Assembly: GCA_947095585.1 (NCBI GenBank)
Contig: OX352762.1
Location: forward strand, 112,622,930-112,686,929
DNA from: Nephrocerus scutellatus
Taxonomy: Eukaryota > Arthropoda > Insecta > Diptera > Pipunculidae
DNA length: 64,000 nucleotides
Reading direction: 5' to 3'
Shown: piece by piece, positions 11,400-24,154 of the stretch
Numbering within the stretch: the stretch's first letter is position 1
Layout: the number at the start of each line of letters is the position of its first letter
Translations under genes and position numbers: made by a program
The notes under the pieces: generated by a model
What the model saw: the letters and a program-made list of their open reading frames with translations, nothing else
What the model was told of the DNA's origin: nothing
The model's database searches: none

Positions 11400-12900
11400 A
11401 ACATATCGACTTCCTCTATCTGATGTCCGTCAATCGAGAGATCACATGTTCCACTAGCGTTAACGCGAAGTAGTTTTGTTTTTGAGACGTTAATTTTTTA
11501 ACCCACTTTGTTAGCGTGGAGTTCTAGTGAGTTTAATTTTCGCTCCATGCCACCTAGCGATTGTGATAGGAGACAGATATCATCGGCATAGTCCAGGTTT
11601 TCTAGGCGGTGAAAAACCTTCCATGACCTTCCATTGTGAAAATCAATGGTGAGAGGGGGCAACCTTGCTTGCCTCCCGAGTAGATGTTGAAAGGTGAGAC
11701 AATATGACCGTTATGAATAACGCGGCATGTTGAGTGCGGTACAGCTCCTTAATGATGTTAATGAGTTTTTCCGGAACACCACAGCTAGACAAAATCTGCC
11801 ACATCATGTTTTGCCCCACGCTATCAAAAGCGCGTTTAAAATCAACCAAAAACATATACAGAGAAGAGCGATACTCAACTGACTGTTCAATGATTGTACG
11901 CATCAGTACAAGAACGGTTTGGGTGAAATCCTGCTTGTTCATTTCTCAAAATTGGGTCTAACGCATTCCGTAAGCGCCTAGCTATTATAAAGTAGATCAC
12001 TTTGTGTATGGTGTATAGCAGGATAATTCCTCTCCAGTTTTCGCAATTGCTCAAATCACATTTCTTGGGGGACTATTAAACCTTCTTTTAACGACGATGA
12101 AATGGTTTTAGATTTCCAGATACCTTGATATATCACATGCAATGTTCGCGTAGTTATCTCACGTCGGCTTGAAGGAGTTCTGCGTAGATGTTGTCATTGC
12201 CGGCTGCTTTACCTGATTGCAGTGAACGAATTGTTGTTCTTATCTCATCCAACGAAGGAGTAGCGACGCTGATATTAAGTAGCATATTAGGGTGCATATG
12301 TGGGTTGATGAACGTGCCTGGCGAAGTACAATTTAAAATATTCTTAAAATGTTCTGCCCAGCGGGTTAATTGTTGTTCCTCCATAAGGATCAAAGAGCCG
12401 TCTATTGCCTTAACAGGATAGTTGATGTGGTGTTTCTTTTTGGCGACTTACGAGCGAGTTGGTAGACTGTGCTGTATTGTCTACTATCAGCGGCTTGCTG
12501 TGCTTGTGTTGTGATGTCGCTTAGACAGGCTCGTTTGTCATTCCTAGCTGAACGGCCAACTTGCCGGTCCAGATCCCTATACTTCCGCGCTAATGCGCTT
12601 CGCACGGCACCCGAGGACGCGTTTAACTCAACTTTGATGGATTGGCGTTCACGAATGGTGTTCCATGTGCTATCTGATATCCATTCTTTTCTAGTTTTGT
12701 CGGGATAGCCTAAAATGGTTGAGGCTGCTTCCGTATACGCATTTACTGTTTTCTCCCATTAAAACGTAGGGTTTGGGACTGTATCTCAGAGAGAGACTGT
12801 TGTATGCGGGATATATATTGCAGTTTCACATCTGGGTCTTTCAGTGCTGCTTTCTCGTTGTTTGACTTCGTGTGGTTGAGTGGACCGCGAGCTTCAATCT
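11400..12900 (-). mobile_element. Non-LTR retrotransposon, minus strand, degenerate
   Basis: Minus-strand blocks in order: ARKYRDLDRQVGRSARND (linker), LTRWAEHFKNILN, SLDEIRTTIRSLQSGKAAGN DNI (RT start), FTQTVLVLMRTIIEQSVEYR, LYMFLVDFKRAFDSVGQ, a decayed GVKQGCPLSPLIF near 11665, a decayed LDYADDI near 11590 and a helix to ~11405. It belongs to the same broad group as the LINE at 46587. Frameshifts throughout. Confidence 0.82.
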
Positions 12901-12943
12901 TCTGAGTCTGCTATAAAATGAAACATCTCAAAAAATTATCCCT

Positions 12944-13190
12944 TTAACTCGTCCTAAAAGCCTTATTACTACCTAAGGCCTTTTGAGTGAATGTACATAA
13001 ATAGATTTTGAAGTTTTTAATACCACAGTGCAAGAATTTAGAGTTGTGGCAGTATTCTTCTATGAGTGCGATATAAGTTTTAGTTTTATCAAAATTTACA
13101 ACAAATAAAAGGTAATGATCTAAGGCCTTCACAAACTTAAATTTATTACTAATTTTTAAATCATCAGCAATAACCATAGTTGATTATGTC
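12944..13190 (-). pseudogene. Possible Jockey-like RT fragment
   Basis: Reads VIADDLKISNKFKFVKALDH and FVVNFDKTKTYIALIEE, resembling the ADD palm and the helix before NxxKTK in Jockey RTs. Too short and diverged to be certain. Confidence 0.4.
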
Positions 13191-15569
13191 CTTGCATTGC
13201 GAATTGTTTCATTTCAACACAGAAAATTCTAAAAACACTTCTTCAAACTAAAGTGAAAAATTCATAATTATTCAATTTGTTCAGATGTCACAATTGTATG
13301 TTTAATTTTATTACAATGCGAATTTACAGCGGCAATGAAGCGAAATTTAAAATAACAAATTTTTTTAAAATTGTGCATGAAAAATAAATTTAAATATAAA
13401 ATGCCTACAATAATCATAAGTGTTAATCGCGAAAATAGTGAAAATAGTACTTTCATAGTGCAGCGAACTCGATTTTAAATTTCTATATTTACTAAGAAGA
13501 CTCATGAGTGAAAATATTTACCAAACTACTGTTGGATGTTGTTATGGTCGAGCAACTATCCGTATATTTGATGCTTGCAATATACATAAATATCTTATAC
13601 ATGTATCTTTCAACAGTACCTCTAATATACCCGAATTTCTGTTAAAAGCACACACATTAGTAAAAACACTTAATTGGGTGAATAATGAACTTCTTACGTT
13701 TGTTTGAAAATCAAATCAAATCGCTTGCTCAAGTGGCAATTATCGTTACGCTATTTACAATTCGCATCAATTGCTTACGATGGCAATGCACTGCATTCAC
13801 ATTGCCAATGAGGTGGCGCAATGCACGTAATCAGAAATACACAATCAGATAGCGACCCAGTCGCTTATACCAATTGCATTACTCGTCTGCTTGGCCACCT
13901 ATAGCTAGATAGTATGTATATCCCATCTAAATCTTATGTTGAAGTTATGCAAATTGTACAGCAATTAAACGAATGCGTAGTCTAGTGAACTACTTTGAAC
14001 TGATCTTTAGTAAATTGAATTAAAATTGGAAAAATATTGGACCGTATGCAACAACAAAAAATATATCTGTGGCAGTCTGCCAGCTCATGAAGCAAAGTTT
14101 ACTTTCAATTTTATTACAGATTATTTTAATAGTTATTTTGTTTGGATTAAATAGAAGTAATAAAATTGCAATATTTTAAAATAGAAATAGAAATTCTTTC
14201 AAACTTGATGTCAAGTTGAATCATTATGAAATATTCACAATTTTTTATATGGTGTTCTTTCTCAAACACATGAAATATATAAAGGTTTAAAAATGTAAAT
14301 ACGATTTTTATTCGTTTTTAAATGATAGTTTTTAAATCCAATGTAGTTTTTAATGTCGGATTTAAAAAGTAATCGTTATGGTTATTATTAGCTTAGCCAA
14401 AAGTATTTTTATAAATTTATCACACTTCTATCCGTTTATTTTAATGAGATATTGGTCTTGGCATCTTCTGGATATCCATTTCCGGTGTTACAGACTAAGG
14501 GAGCTCTAAGCAAACGTCAAAAATCAACATCCGGCACCTTCTCTCTCTGTGGATATCAAGTCCCAGAAAGTATTCTAACAGCAACTTAGATCATCCTGCT
14601 GATGGCCCTGCAGATGGGAATTTCCACAAAGCCAAGTAAATGGAAGCATTTTCTTATGGTCATCACTGATCATCTATAAATTCCAACTAGACATGATAAT
14701 ATGCTGTACATGTGATGTACCCAGTTGGCGTATACTGCTATATTCAGATGAATGGTAAAGTTAATGCTTTCTACATCAAAATGTAGATCCAACAATGTGT
14801 GATTATGAGCACAATCTTTCTAATTTGTCAGTGCTCGGGTGGGAACTTTTAATATCACCCACCAAAAACCTTACTTTTATTCCTTCTTAAAACCATCCAA
14901 GTCACGGTGTGCCTAGGCATTATAAGGGTGCAAATTGATCGAAGCGTGCGCTAAGTATAAAGTAATAAAAATTAAAAATAAATTCGTGTTTACGATATTA
15001 TTAAATGACTTATCACAAAATAAACTGCAAATAAAATGTCCTGCAGTGTACTTCAAAATATTGCGATTGCGCATTTTGTCTCCCCAATTCGCAAATTCTA
15101 AAAAGCCACACTGCTCAATATACCTCTGTTTTGTTATCCCATTCCTGGAAGTGCAATCTTAAAGCTTTAAATCCTTTAGTACCACTCCATATGAAATGAA
15201 TCGAATGTATATGTATTTTCTGCTAACACTTCTGTAAGTGTAAGGATGCACAAAGTTTACAGCAAAAGACCATTAACTGAACTTTTTTATTTAAAGCTTA
15301 ACGAACCACAACCTGTAGCTTATATGGTACTTTGCAGAGTCAATCTTGTGGTATTCTGAGAGCCTTGTCAATGTCAAAACTTTAATTGTTGCCACAACAA
15401 CCGCTTGGGAGACTGACGCCATCAAACACTCCCTATATTGAATTGTTTCTTACATTGGGTATGGACGAAGACGACGTATTATAGTGGGACAATCAATAAA
15501 ATTATAGTTAAAAATATTGTTTCATTTTTTTTGGAATAAGTTAACTATCAAGTCAATATTAAGGAAATC
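13190..15569. other. Intergenic, no gene recognised
   Basis: AT-rich with GC-balanced patches at 13720-13900 and 14450-14640. No TE or coding motif that I can support. Confidence 0.3.
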
Positions 15570-15950
15570 TATAATGAACTTCTTACGGAGAATTATTGGC
15601 CCCGTATGTGAGGAAGGACGATTCCGGAGACTCTATAATGATGAGATCTACGAGCGTAACCGCGATGTCGACATCGTGAAGAAAATTAAGCTCGGTAGGC
15701 TCCGGTGGGCAGGACACCTAGGTCGCATGAGCGAAGAGGATCCTGCTCGGAAAGTCCTTTGCGGTAGGATTTATGGAACACGACAACGAGGCCGGCAAAG
15801 CCTACGCTGGATGGATGGCGTAGACCAGGACGCCAAGAGTTTAGGGATGCCAAACTGGATGACATCGGCTTGAAATCGGGACCGGTGGAGAGACTTTTTG
15901 CGGGAGGCCAAGACCGGACCCCGGTTGTAGAGCCAAATATGATGATGATA
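15570..15950 (+). mobile_element. RTE-like LINE C-terminal end with GATGAT tail
   Basis: Encodes MNFLRRIIGPVCEEGRFRRL, KIKLGRLRWAGHLGRM, DPARKVLCGRIYGTR, RGRQSLRWMDGVDQD and, after an in-frame TGA at 15871, NRDRWRDFLREAKTGPRL. This is the conserved C-terminal region of RTE/BovB-like LINEs. The tail is ATGATGATGATAATG. The next copy begins immediately after it. Confidence 0.85.
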
Positions 15951-16635
15951 ATGGACTTCGACATGTGGATAGACTGGCCTGAACCGTCTTTAACATGGTG
16001 TCAGGAGAATGTAATCCGAGACTCTGATGTAATGGCAAGGCAAACAATCCTATATAAGTTCATCCAGATACTGGCATTCGCAGATGATATGACATTGTAT
16101 TACATATTACATATTAATACTTATTGACATCATTTGGAGAAACCCAAGAGAAGTATCTCGATTAATTGTAGCAACTAACAAAGCCTTTAGTCAATCAAGA
16201 CTTTTTTTTAAATCCGAGAACTTAAGCATAACATCCAAGCTGCTGGTATATAAGACAAAGGTCATATCATAATAGTATGGATCTGAGTGTTGGGAGCTTC
16301 GCTGTAGACACTCTAACCGTGTTCGAGAGGGTAGTCTTACGAAGAATTGTGGTAAGCAAGGATGATTCCGAAGACTCTGTTGAGATTTTAGAGAGTTTCC
16401 GGGATAACGACATCGTGCATAGGATTGTATGAGGATCCTGCTCGAAAAGTTCCTTGTGGTAAGATTTATGGAACACGACAGCTAGGAAGCGGAAGCATAC
16501 ACTGGAAGCTGACGTAGGCCACGAAGCCCAGAGTTAGGAGAAGACATCGGCTTGGTGCAGACATTTTTTTGCTCGAAGCCAGGACTAAACCCTGGTTGTG
16601 GAACCAAATATGATGATGATAATAATTTATGGTTT
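15950..16635 (+). mobile_element. RTE-like LINE, degenerate
   Basis: Starts in RT (VIRDSDVMARQTILYKFIQI, LAFADDMTL) and passes through SITSKLLVYKTKVI and YGSECWELR (connection). It ends in the 3' UTR-like CCAGGACTAAACCCTGGTTG and (GATGAT)n near 16615. Multiple frameshifts. Confidence 0.8.
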
Positions 16636-16761
16636 ATTTTAGGCTTGATTGTTCTTAATCAACTAGCCGGAGTTTAAGAACAATTAAATTGTTTTATATC
16701 ATTGAGTCTTTCATAAATAATAAAATTATCAAATTAATTGTGTTTTCAAAAATAAACAATG

Positions 16762-16826
16762 TTATGTATCATCATCATTATATTTGGCTCTACAACCGGG
16801 ATCCGGTCCTGGCCTCCCGAACGTTA
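16762..16826 (-). mobile_element. RTE-like LINE 3' tip, minus orientation
   Basis: On the minus strand, GGGAGGCCAGGACCGGATCC then CGGTTGTAGAGCCAAATATA and (ATGATG)n match the 3' end of the copy at 15570. Only about 65 bp is present, an extreme 5' truncation. Confidence 0.75.
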
Positions 16827-18589
16827 TGTTTAGGTTTTTTTATTTCACTTTCATTGTCATTAGCAATCGATTTACTATTGAGTATTGTAATCTTTGTTCC
16901 ACTATGCATACTGTACAAACTCGACAGTGACAATTATCATCGAAAATATTGTACAATGGTTGGGCGTTCACAAGGCTGGGTGCGATTAGCTCGATTTGCT
17001 GCATCGAACGATATTTGTAGTAGAGCACAATTTATGACTAATTCTCTCCCTTAAGAAAGTGGAAAATTGAAAGTTTTTTTCTGTTTACATTTGTTTTTGC
17101 ATAATGGCTTACAACCTGTCGCTCCCGTAGGCACTTAGTTTGTTCTTTTTTCATATAAGGTATTTTAGGTAGGTTAGCTTAGTTTTAGAAAGTTCAGTAT
17201 TTTTTAATTTATAAGAAATATTAGGAGAATTTTACCCACAATTTTATTTCTTGAAATTTAATGATATTTATGAAAGCAAAAAGAAAACCAACAAAAATAT
17301 TGTTAGATTTAAAAAAACAATTTAAATGGTGAAAGCCCGTGTAGGTTATAGTTAACAAAATGAAACTAATATAGACAAGCAGTCATTTATATACTACTAA
17401 CAATAAAAGTTCGGATAAAATGTTATATTTTGGTAAATAAATTAAATAAAAGAATAACTTTTTCTTTCCTCTAATATTTATTCCGATAAAAATTATATGT
17501 GCTCGTATCTAGAATTTGCAGAATCTGTAGTAGGATTTTGTGTTTCGTAGTCAATTGCTGCGTTTAATTGCCATTCAAAGAGCATACACATAAGAACATA
17601 CTTGCTTTCCTTTATGTGTAGTTATATTATACTTGACCTGCAAGAGTTGCTTGCCATCATCTACGCACATTTATCTACTTATTTGTACTTGACAACTTTT
17701 AATAGAAAGCACCCGATTATACTATTTGACATAAAATGATTAAAACATTATTGTTTTAAGTCCGTTGCATCAAAATATTTTATTTTTTTTTATTTGATTT
17801 TGTTTAATGTCAACTTTCTGTAACAGGCAGTTAATTTATTTTTAATTAATTTGTTGAAGAGACATTTCCAAAAAGAAACCAAAACCAAATGCGAATATTA
17901 TTAAATTTCTCATTAAAATGCAAATTGATATAAAGGATATGTTCCTAAGTGAAAATTTCACCTACTCTTGGATGAAATGTCTAAAGTACGGAAGTGGGAT
18001 AGGAGTGCTTTTGCTTAAAGTTTTGTACCGTTTCCAGTTTAACAAAAATGGTTTTTATGCAGTGCTCGTTTACCCACTACAACGTGTAAGTATAGTCCTC
18101 GTCGATTGTTGAATTTGCAATTTATTTTTTATATTAATTTTACTGGAAAATCTGCTCGCAAAAATTGAAAGTGGGTAAGATAACTAAGAAAAGTAGTGGA
18201 CATCATAAGAAATAATCCTAGATAAGTATACGCTTTATGGGGATAATCATTAAAAAATGCCTATAAAAATTCTCTAACGGGAAATGACTATTAACCTTTG
18301 GCGGAATATAGCAGCGATAATCCAAAATAAGAAATATGAATGAAATCACTATTTTTACTGGTTCGAAACTTTTTTATGTAGGGTGATTCAAGTATATTGA
18401 TTTTAAAATAAAGTTTAAACTTTATGTTTGGAAAATAAAATATCAGGCAAATGTTCTCCTTGCCTTCTTTTGCATAATAAAATGAAGTGAATGCTATATA
18501 TATATATGGTTTTAATAAAATGGTGCAACATACCACACACCACGTGACACAATCAGTTTTTTGCGATCCAGATTTCCTCATTCATCACT
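16827..18589. other. Intergenic, no gene recognised
   Basis: AT-rich. No TE motif. The ORFs at 16689 and 17918 are unlike known families. Confidence 0.3.
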
Positions 18590-18794
18590 TATTGAATCAA
18601 ACTATAGACTTATGTCTATACTTCCTACTTTCAGTAAACTTTTCGAAAAAATAGTTAAATCACGGATGGTTGCGTTTAGGAGAGAAATTTTTTGAGGAAG
18701 AACAGTTCGGATGTTTATCTGGTAAATCAACTGAAGATGGTATCTTAAAAGTCTGTTGTCATATGTATAAATTACTTGATAAAAGTTAGAGGAT

Positions 18795-19220
18795 ATGAAA
18801 GAAAAAATTAAAATAAATGGGATTTACAGTAGCTCTCTGCAATTGAAGATTGGTGTACCACAAGGCTCTGTATTGGACCCGCTATTATTCTTAATTTATA
18901 TTAATTCATTATTTTACCAAAACTTCAAAGGTAGCCTCACAGCGTTTGCAGATGATATTACTTTTACTTACCATGAATTTTTAACGAACGAATGCATTAG
19001 GAATTTAACGGAAGATTTCAATATGTTAAGACACTGGTTCGCACAACACAAACTATTAATAAGTGAAAAAACTAAAGCGATGATCTTTAAGTTATCCGGA
19101 AATGTAGTTATTGACTATGACATTATTTTTCACTCGCACAACTACACAAAGGCTAGCTTTTCTCTCCATACTTGCGGTCAGAATAATTTTATAGCGAGTA
19201 ATTTATGCTCAAATAAATAA
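18795..19220 (+). pseudogene. RT segment of the Jockey-like LINE
   Basis: A 141-codon open stretch with block B' GVPQGSVLDPLLFLIYIN and the catalytic FADD. It would continue into 19370-19640, but the frame is broken by the SINE and a frameshift. Confidence 0.78.
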
Positions 19221-19357
19221 TAATAATATTCGGCGCGACAGACCGTTGCGGTCCCATGCGTAGCTTCTTACGACCATTTGTGTTGTGCCTACATTTTAAG
19301 GCTGGATCCGAACGGCGAATTGTGGGAAGCTTTCCGTGACAGCTACGGCGTCCGCTC
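19214..19357 (-). mobile_element. tRNA-derived SINE, 5'-truncated, with 9-bp target-site duplication
   Basis: Plus strand begins TAATAATAATATTCGGCGCG and ends in the body at GTCCGCTC. ATGCTCAAA flanks it at 19205-19213 and 19358-19366, and LINE sequence continues across. Confidence 0.85.
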
Positions 19358-20048
19358 ATGCTCAAAATCCAATTTGTCAAGTCATTTAAATATCTTGAAG
19401 TTATTATTGACTTTAACTTAAATTGGAAAACTCACATACAATCCATAAAATCGAATATGATGCTGGTAACGCGGAAAATATACCTAAGAAAATTTTAACT
19501 ATGATTTACTATGGCTTAGCCAATTGCAAACTTCAGTACGGCACTTCGGCACTTTATACTTTTATATTTAAAGTTCTCAGAGAATACTTTTTACCTACTA
19601 TCAGATACTCAAGCGTTTATTACTTGCGTGTCAATGATATGTCATTTGTAAGTGTCCCTTTCGCACATAGAACTTATTAGTTACTTCACCAAAATATTTT
19701 AACCTTTTTAAAGAAGGTTGAATTGTAAAACTAGTTTTTATATACTGATGTACCCCGCATTTTATCTTTTCAAAAATAGTATATAATTGTTTATGAAATT
19801 TCAATCGCCACTAACTAATCATTTATTTTTATTTTTATTTTAAATTTTTTTAAATATTATTTTTATTGTTAAATTTGTTTGGAACTCTAATACTGAAATA
19901 AATCTAAATCTAAATCACCCTGTACAAGCGACGACACTATCATCGACGATGGACATAAAACTTATGCTTTATAGTTAAACTTTAACTTTAATTCAGAGAA
20001 ACTGGGTAAAGAAGAAACCAACAAAAATCTTGTTATATATTTATGTTA

Positions 20049-20414
20049 ACAGGGTGGTCCGATTTGGGATGCCAAATCCATTAGCTGGGATGCCGAATCC
20101 ATTAGCGTTACCTGACTGATTGATTCGTTGACTAATTATGCGATGTTTATATATATTATACTGCGATGTCCATAGCGTTCTAAGGGAAAGAAACGATGTT
20201 TTGACCTTACAGCACTTACCTACTTAAAAAACTCAAACACATTTAGTTGGTAGGTAATGTGAGGTCGAAACCACGTTTCTTTCTTTTAGAAGGTAACGGT
20301 TTACAGACACCGCAGGAAGTTAAAAAAAACCTCCCCTCCCATACAAAATTTTACTGACACTTACTCAGTGAATTATCTCTTAATGGATAAGCATCTCAAA
20401 CCAGACCACCCTGT
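20049..20414. mobile_element. MITE with ~28-bp inverted repeats
   Basis: Ends ACAGGGTGGTCCGATTTGGG and, on the other strand, ACAGGGTGGTCTGGTTTGAG. A tandem duplication of about 20 bases (GGGATGCCRAATCCATTAGC) is near 20066-20107. No coding capacity. The TA-type target is unclear (flanks GTTA and ATAT). Confidence 0.75.
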
Positions 20415-21939
20415 ATATATACTCATATATTCAATATAAGGGTATAAGAAAACTCATTTGTTACATCCTCAACTTAAGTGCAAAAGTTAGTTCCCGCACT
20501 TTAGTGTCCTGATAAATGTAACATCGCATCGCGTTGTCGGGGTGGGGAAAATATGAACATCAATATTGTAAGCTCATTGCCAGAATTCTGACTGAGCTGT
20601 CTCCACAGAAATAATACGATAACTAAGTAAAAATAGGAACTGTATGTTTGCCTTTGTTTGTTGTGACAAGTCATTGTTGGAATTCCTGCGTAGTCATAAA
20701 CAACTAAATATCTACGATTACCACAATTCAGTTGAAAGTAAACGTAATTATTAAGCTAAGTGTCTGCAGGGCTTATTTTAGAAGCTGTGAATACTGGAAC
20801 GATAGCCAAACAATATTAAAGTGTAATTATCACAATTTGTTTAAGGTGCTTTTGTCCCTTTTGTAATAATACCGCTTGGAGGCATTTTAACACGTTCAAT
20901 ACACGGAGGTACTTTAGAATCTAGTGCAGCGTATCTTTGGTGTTATAACTATTAAGTCAAGGATTATCCAAATCTAAATCAATTTTGTTGGTCTAGTCAC
21001 AGAGCAACGAATCGAATGGTATGTGCGAAAGCTAGCTAGTTTGCATTGGATAGATGTACGTATTGGTGTCCAAAACAAATAAAGGATTTCTATTCAAATT
21101 ACTTATTCTAATTTTAGTTTTGAATACTTGTGATTATATCGATGCGGAAATACGGAGCTTTACAAAAACGTCCGGCTCCTATGAACAAATGTGTTCTTTA
21201 CAAAATTTTTGTCTTGAAGAAGAACGCTTCGAAAAGTACGAAGTCATTAAATTTCTCAAGCTTAGTATATTTTATAATTGTAAACTTTATATGTATAAGA
21301 TTTTGTTTGGAGTAGTCTGGCCGACGGCCAAGAAACATTGATGCTACAGAACTCAATTTCAAAATGCTGGAACTTATTGCAGGACATGAAACTGTGTTTA
21401 TGAGTATTGACTCAATGATTTCAGAAGATTCGAATGATTCCATTGATTTTCCTGTTGAATTTTTACCCACCACAATGACAAAACGGATATGTTGTCCGAA
21501 AATGTAAGTATTATAGGGTCAAGAAACAGTAATTTGCGAAAAAGTAATATGCAACAACAGATTGTATAACTTTATGCGAATACGTACACACAAGTGGTAC
21601 TATTAACGTTCGAATAATGCCTAGGATCAACGCTGCTTATCTGTTCACTTATCCTTCTTTCGCGCTAGACACCGAAAGCTGGACAGAATTGTATAAACAT
21701 CTATACCAAGTGTTTTTCTATGGCAGTGTTTACCAATGTGTGATACGCGAACCCCCAGGGATACGGGAAGAATGCACGCTGCTCCTAGTGCAATAAGCAG
21801 ATTTCAAACTTGGAAAATAAATTAAAAAAACTTCGTTACTTGTTAGTGGTTTCGCCAGGCGCTGTGATTCTGTGCATTCCTCCGCCCTATGGCCCAGAAT
21901 CCAGTATTTACAGTACACATTGAAAATTTGTTTTTTTTA
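20415..21939. other. Intergenic, no gene recognised
   Basis: The ORFs at 21054 and 21130 resemble nothing I can name and overlap each other. No TE termini recognised. The region may include the 5' flank of the hAT relic. Confidence 0.35.
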
Positions 21940-22779
21940 GGAAAACTCGCAAGTACGACAAAGAATATCTTATATTTGGATTCTCACGGACTGGAGATTA
22001 AAAAGAGCCTATTCCACTTTGCGTCATTTGTTTTGAAAATCTTACAAATGAAAGCATAAAACCTTCCAACTTAAAGCGCTATTTTGAGACAAACTACAAT
22101 CGGTACAAAGATAAACCAATCGAATTTTTTGAAAACAAACTTAAGAATTTAAATCAGTCTCGAGAAGTAATGCGGGGTTTGACAGGAGGTGACAAACAAA
22201 AATCCTAGAAGATTCGTATCGAGTGTCGCTTTTAATTGCGAAATGTAGTGCTGCGGAGACGATTCTAGAAACTTAAATCAAGCCTGCGGCCAAATTAGTG
22301 GCAGAAGTTATGATAGGAGATAGTGCGAAACAAACTTTTGACTATCAACTCTCAAATAATACAGTTCATCGACGAATCATTGTTATGTCCAATAATGTAA
22401 ACCAGATGTTATTGTCTGATATTTCTAAAAGTCGTTATGATTCCACTAATATTGCGAATTTTGCAAATCTTATGGCGTTTTTTAGATACGAAAGGATCAA
22501 GAAATTCAGGACGAATTTTTATTTTGCCAGCCTTTATTTTTACATTTTTTTTAAATTTATGCAAGAGAACAATATATTGGAACAGTGCACAGATGGACCA
22601 AAAAGTATGGGCGGAATTAATATAGAGTTCATTGTAAGAATTCAAAATGTTGTCCCAAATGTCATATTCACACATTGTTGCATACACAGAGATGCTTTGG
22701 CTACACGTAAGATTCCCGCTGATCTACAGAAATTTCTGGATGAAAGCATGAAAATCATTAACTACATAAAAGGCCATTG
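21940..22779 (+). pseudogene. hAT-family (ZBED-like) transposase pseudogene
   Basis: First a BED-finger region (RKYDKEYLIFGFSRTGD, IPLCVICFENLTNESIKPSN, LKRYFETNY). The two zinc-binding His are replaced by Tyr and a stop sits after TGD. After frameshifts comes an open 160-codon block from 22298: AEVMIGDSAKQTFDYQLSNN, TVHRRIIVMSNNVNQML, CTDGPKSMGGINIEF (catalytic CTDGA-like block) and FTHCCIHRDALATRK. The later catalytic residues and the C-terminal dimerisation domain are absent. It resembles the ZBED5/Buster-type hAT lineage. Confidence 0.82.
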
Positions 22780-22799
22780 AAGTCATAAAAAAGGAACCG

Positions 22800-23856
22800 A
22801 CATTTGGATGTGGAACCGCATCTTAGATTAAAATTAATAACCAGGAAACCATATTATGATGATCTATCGTCTCAACATAAACAATTTCATCGTTTTCTCA
22901 TTGATCCTAATAAATGTTATTTATAATATTTTTTTTTATATTTTATTATGAATAATTTTTATTTTTCGTATATTATTATTTTGTTTATGTACTAAAAAAT
23001 GAAAACATAAATATATTTGATTGTTATTAAAGTATGTGAGATTTTTTTGACGAGTGCTACTCAGCGTTACGAAAATTATAGAAAGGGTGCACAGATGTCG
23101 AAAGTTAGGGAAACACTGTTTTATGGAATAGTATTGTATAACTTCAAGATTCTATTTCAAGAGGGTAATTTCATCGAGGCAACTCACTGTTGGCATTAAC
23201 GAAAGTCCACACAAGTCTCCTGGTAACTGCAATAAAAAAAAATTGCAACACAGTTATTATTCAAGGACTTTGAGGTACTGCAGTTGTACATCCACAGGTT
23301 GGTATGGAGTGCCTGACAGGATAAATGCGATGGAAACCAGCAACAACTTAAGTTTTTTAATTGCTCCGTCAATTAGTAAGTAATTAGACTCAGACTACCG
23401 CATGAATTGCTTAGTTGAATATTGTGCGTTGTGCAGTGAGGTATGATGAAATGGCTTAAGTATAATATGTATTTACGAGTTCATTTAAATGTGGTATTCT
23501 GTTTATTTGATTACAGTTGATAGAGTCCAATGTGATTTGCGGAGCAAATTAACAGAATTAAATAGTTATCAGTTATGCGAGACAAAAAAAAGAAGAAGAA
23601 GAAGTTAAATGAGTGGAAAAAATAACTTTGTTGTAGAAATCTATTATCAAATCAAATTAAACAGATTAAGCCTCAGAAACGAACATCATCCCAGCCAGAG
23701 TAGAACATTGGAATTCATAATGGAATGAAATGAAACAAGACTTCGAAGCAACTTTGGTCCTAAAAATAGCTTGGATTCGAATCATTTCTATCAGATTCAA
23801 AAATACAGTGTCAGAACTCTTGAGATACAGGAATCACCCATAACATCTGTGATATT
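22800..23856. other. AT-rich intergenic stretch, no feature recognised
   Basis: Follows the hAT relic. No conserved coding motif was seen; the plus ORFs near 23017 and 22298 shadows are AT-biased. Confidence 0.3.
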
Positions 23857-24139
23857 TAATAATAATAATATTCGGAGCGACAGACCATTGCGGTCCAAGG
23901 CCTAACTTCTCGCGACCATTTTGTTGCGAATGTATATTTTCAAAGGGTCCTACAATTTAAGGCCGGATCCGAACGGCGAATTGAGAAGCTTTCCGTGCCA
24001 AGTTATTACTCTCGGAACGTTTGTCAGCCATTCGCGAGAGGTGGGACACCGTGAAAAATACTTTTGGTGTTACTGGGATTCGAACCACGAACCTTCTGCT
24101 CAGTAGCCATCTGCATTTCCACTGAGCCACGGCGCCCAC
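23857..24139 (-). mobile_element. tRNA-derived SINE, full length
   Basis: On the minus strand: GGGCGCCGTGGCTCAGTGGA (A box TGGCTCAGTGG), GTGGTTCGAATCCCAGTAAC (B box GGTTCGAATCC), body, and (ATT)n tail at 23857-23872. No convincing target-site duplication was found. Confidence 0.9.
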
Positions 24140-24154
24140 ATCTAAGATGTTTAC

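Larger units (their letters stand above)
18590..19913 (+). mobile_element. Jockey-like LINE, degenerate, split by a SINE
   Basis: RT reading: FEEEQFGCLSGKSTEDGILK, LKIGVPQGSVLDPLLFLIYI, LTAFADDITFTYHEF, ISEKTKAMIFKLSGNV, and after the SINE SFKYLEVIIDFNLNWKTHIQ. It ends in an AAATCTAAATCTAAATC tail near 19900-19913. Stops lie between the blocks. The SINE occupies 19214-19357. Confidence 0.85.

Noticed and set aside
16840..17054. Plus ORF near 16.7-17.05 kb
   Set aside because: Begins inside a reverse-oriented LINE tip and shows no domain after it.
18366..19925. Apparent inverted ends TAGGGTGATTCA and TCACCCTG flanking the Jockey-like LINE
   Set aside because: Only about 10 bp match, one end overlaps the LINE's AAATCTAAATC tail, and no TA duplication is clear.
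21054..21341. 95-residue plus-strand ORF with a signal-peptide-like start
   Set aside because: Overlaps other ORFs in the same AT-rich stretch and has no recognisable domain; likely chance.
24045..24139. Possible tRNA gene on the minus strand (A and B boxes)
   Set aside because: It is the head of a dispersed SINE with the same body and tail elsewhere; acceptor-stem pairing is not convincing.
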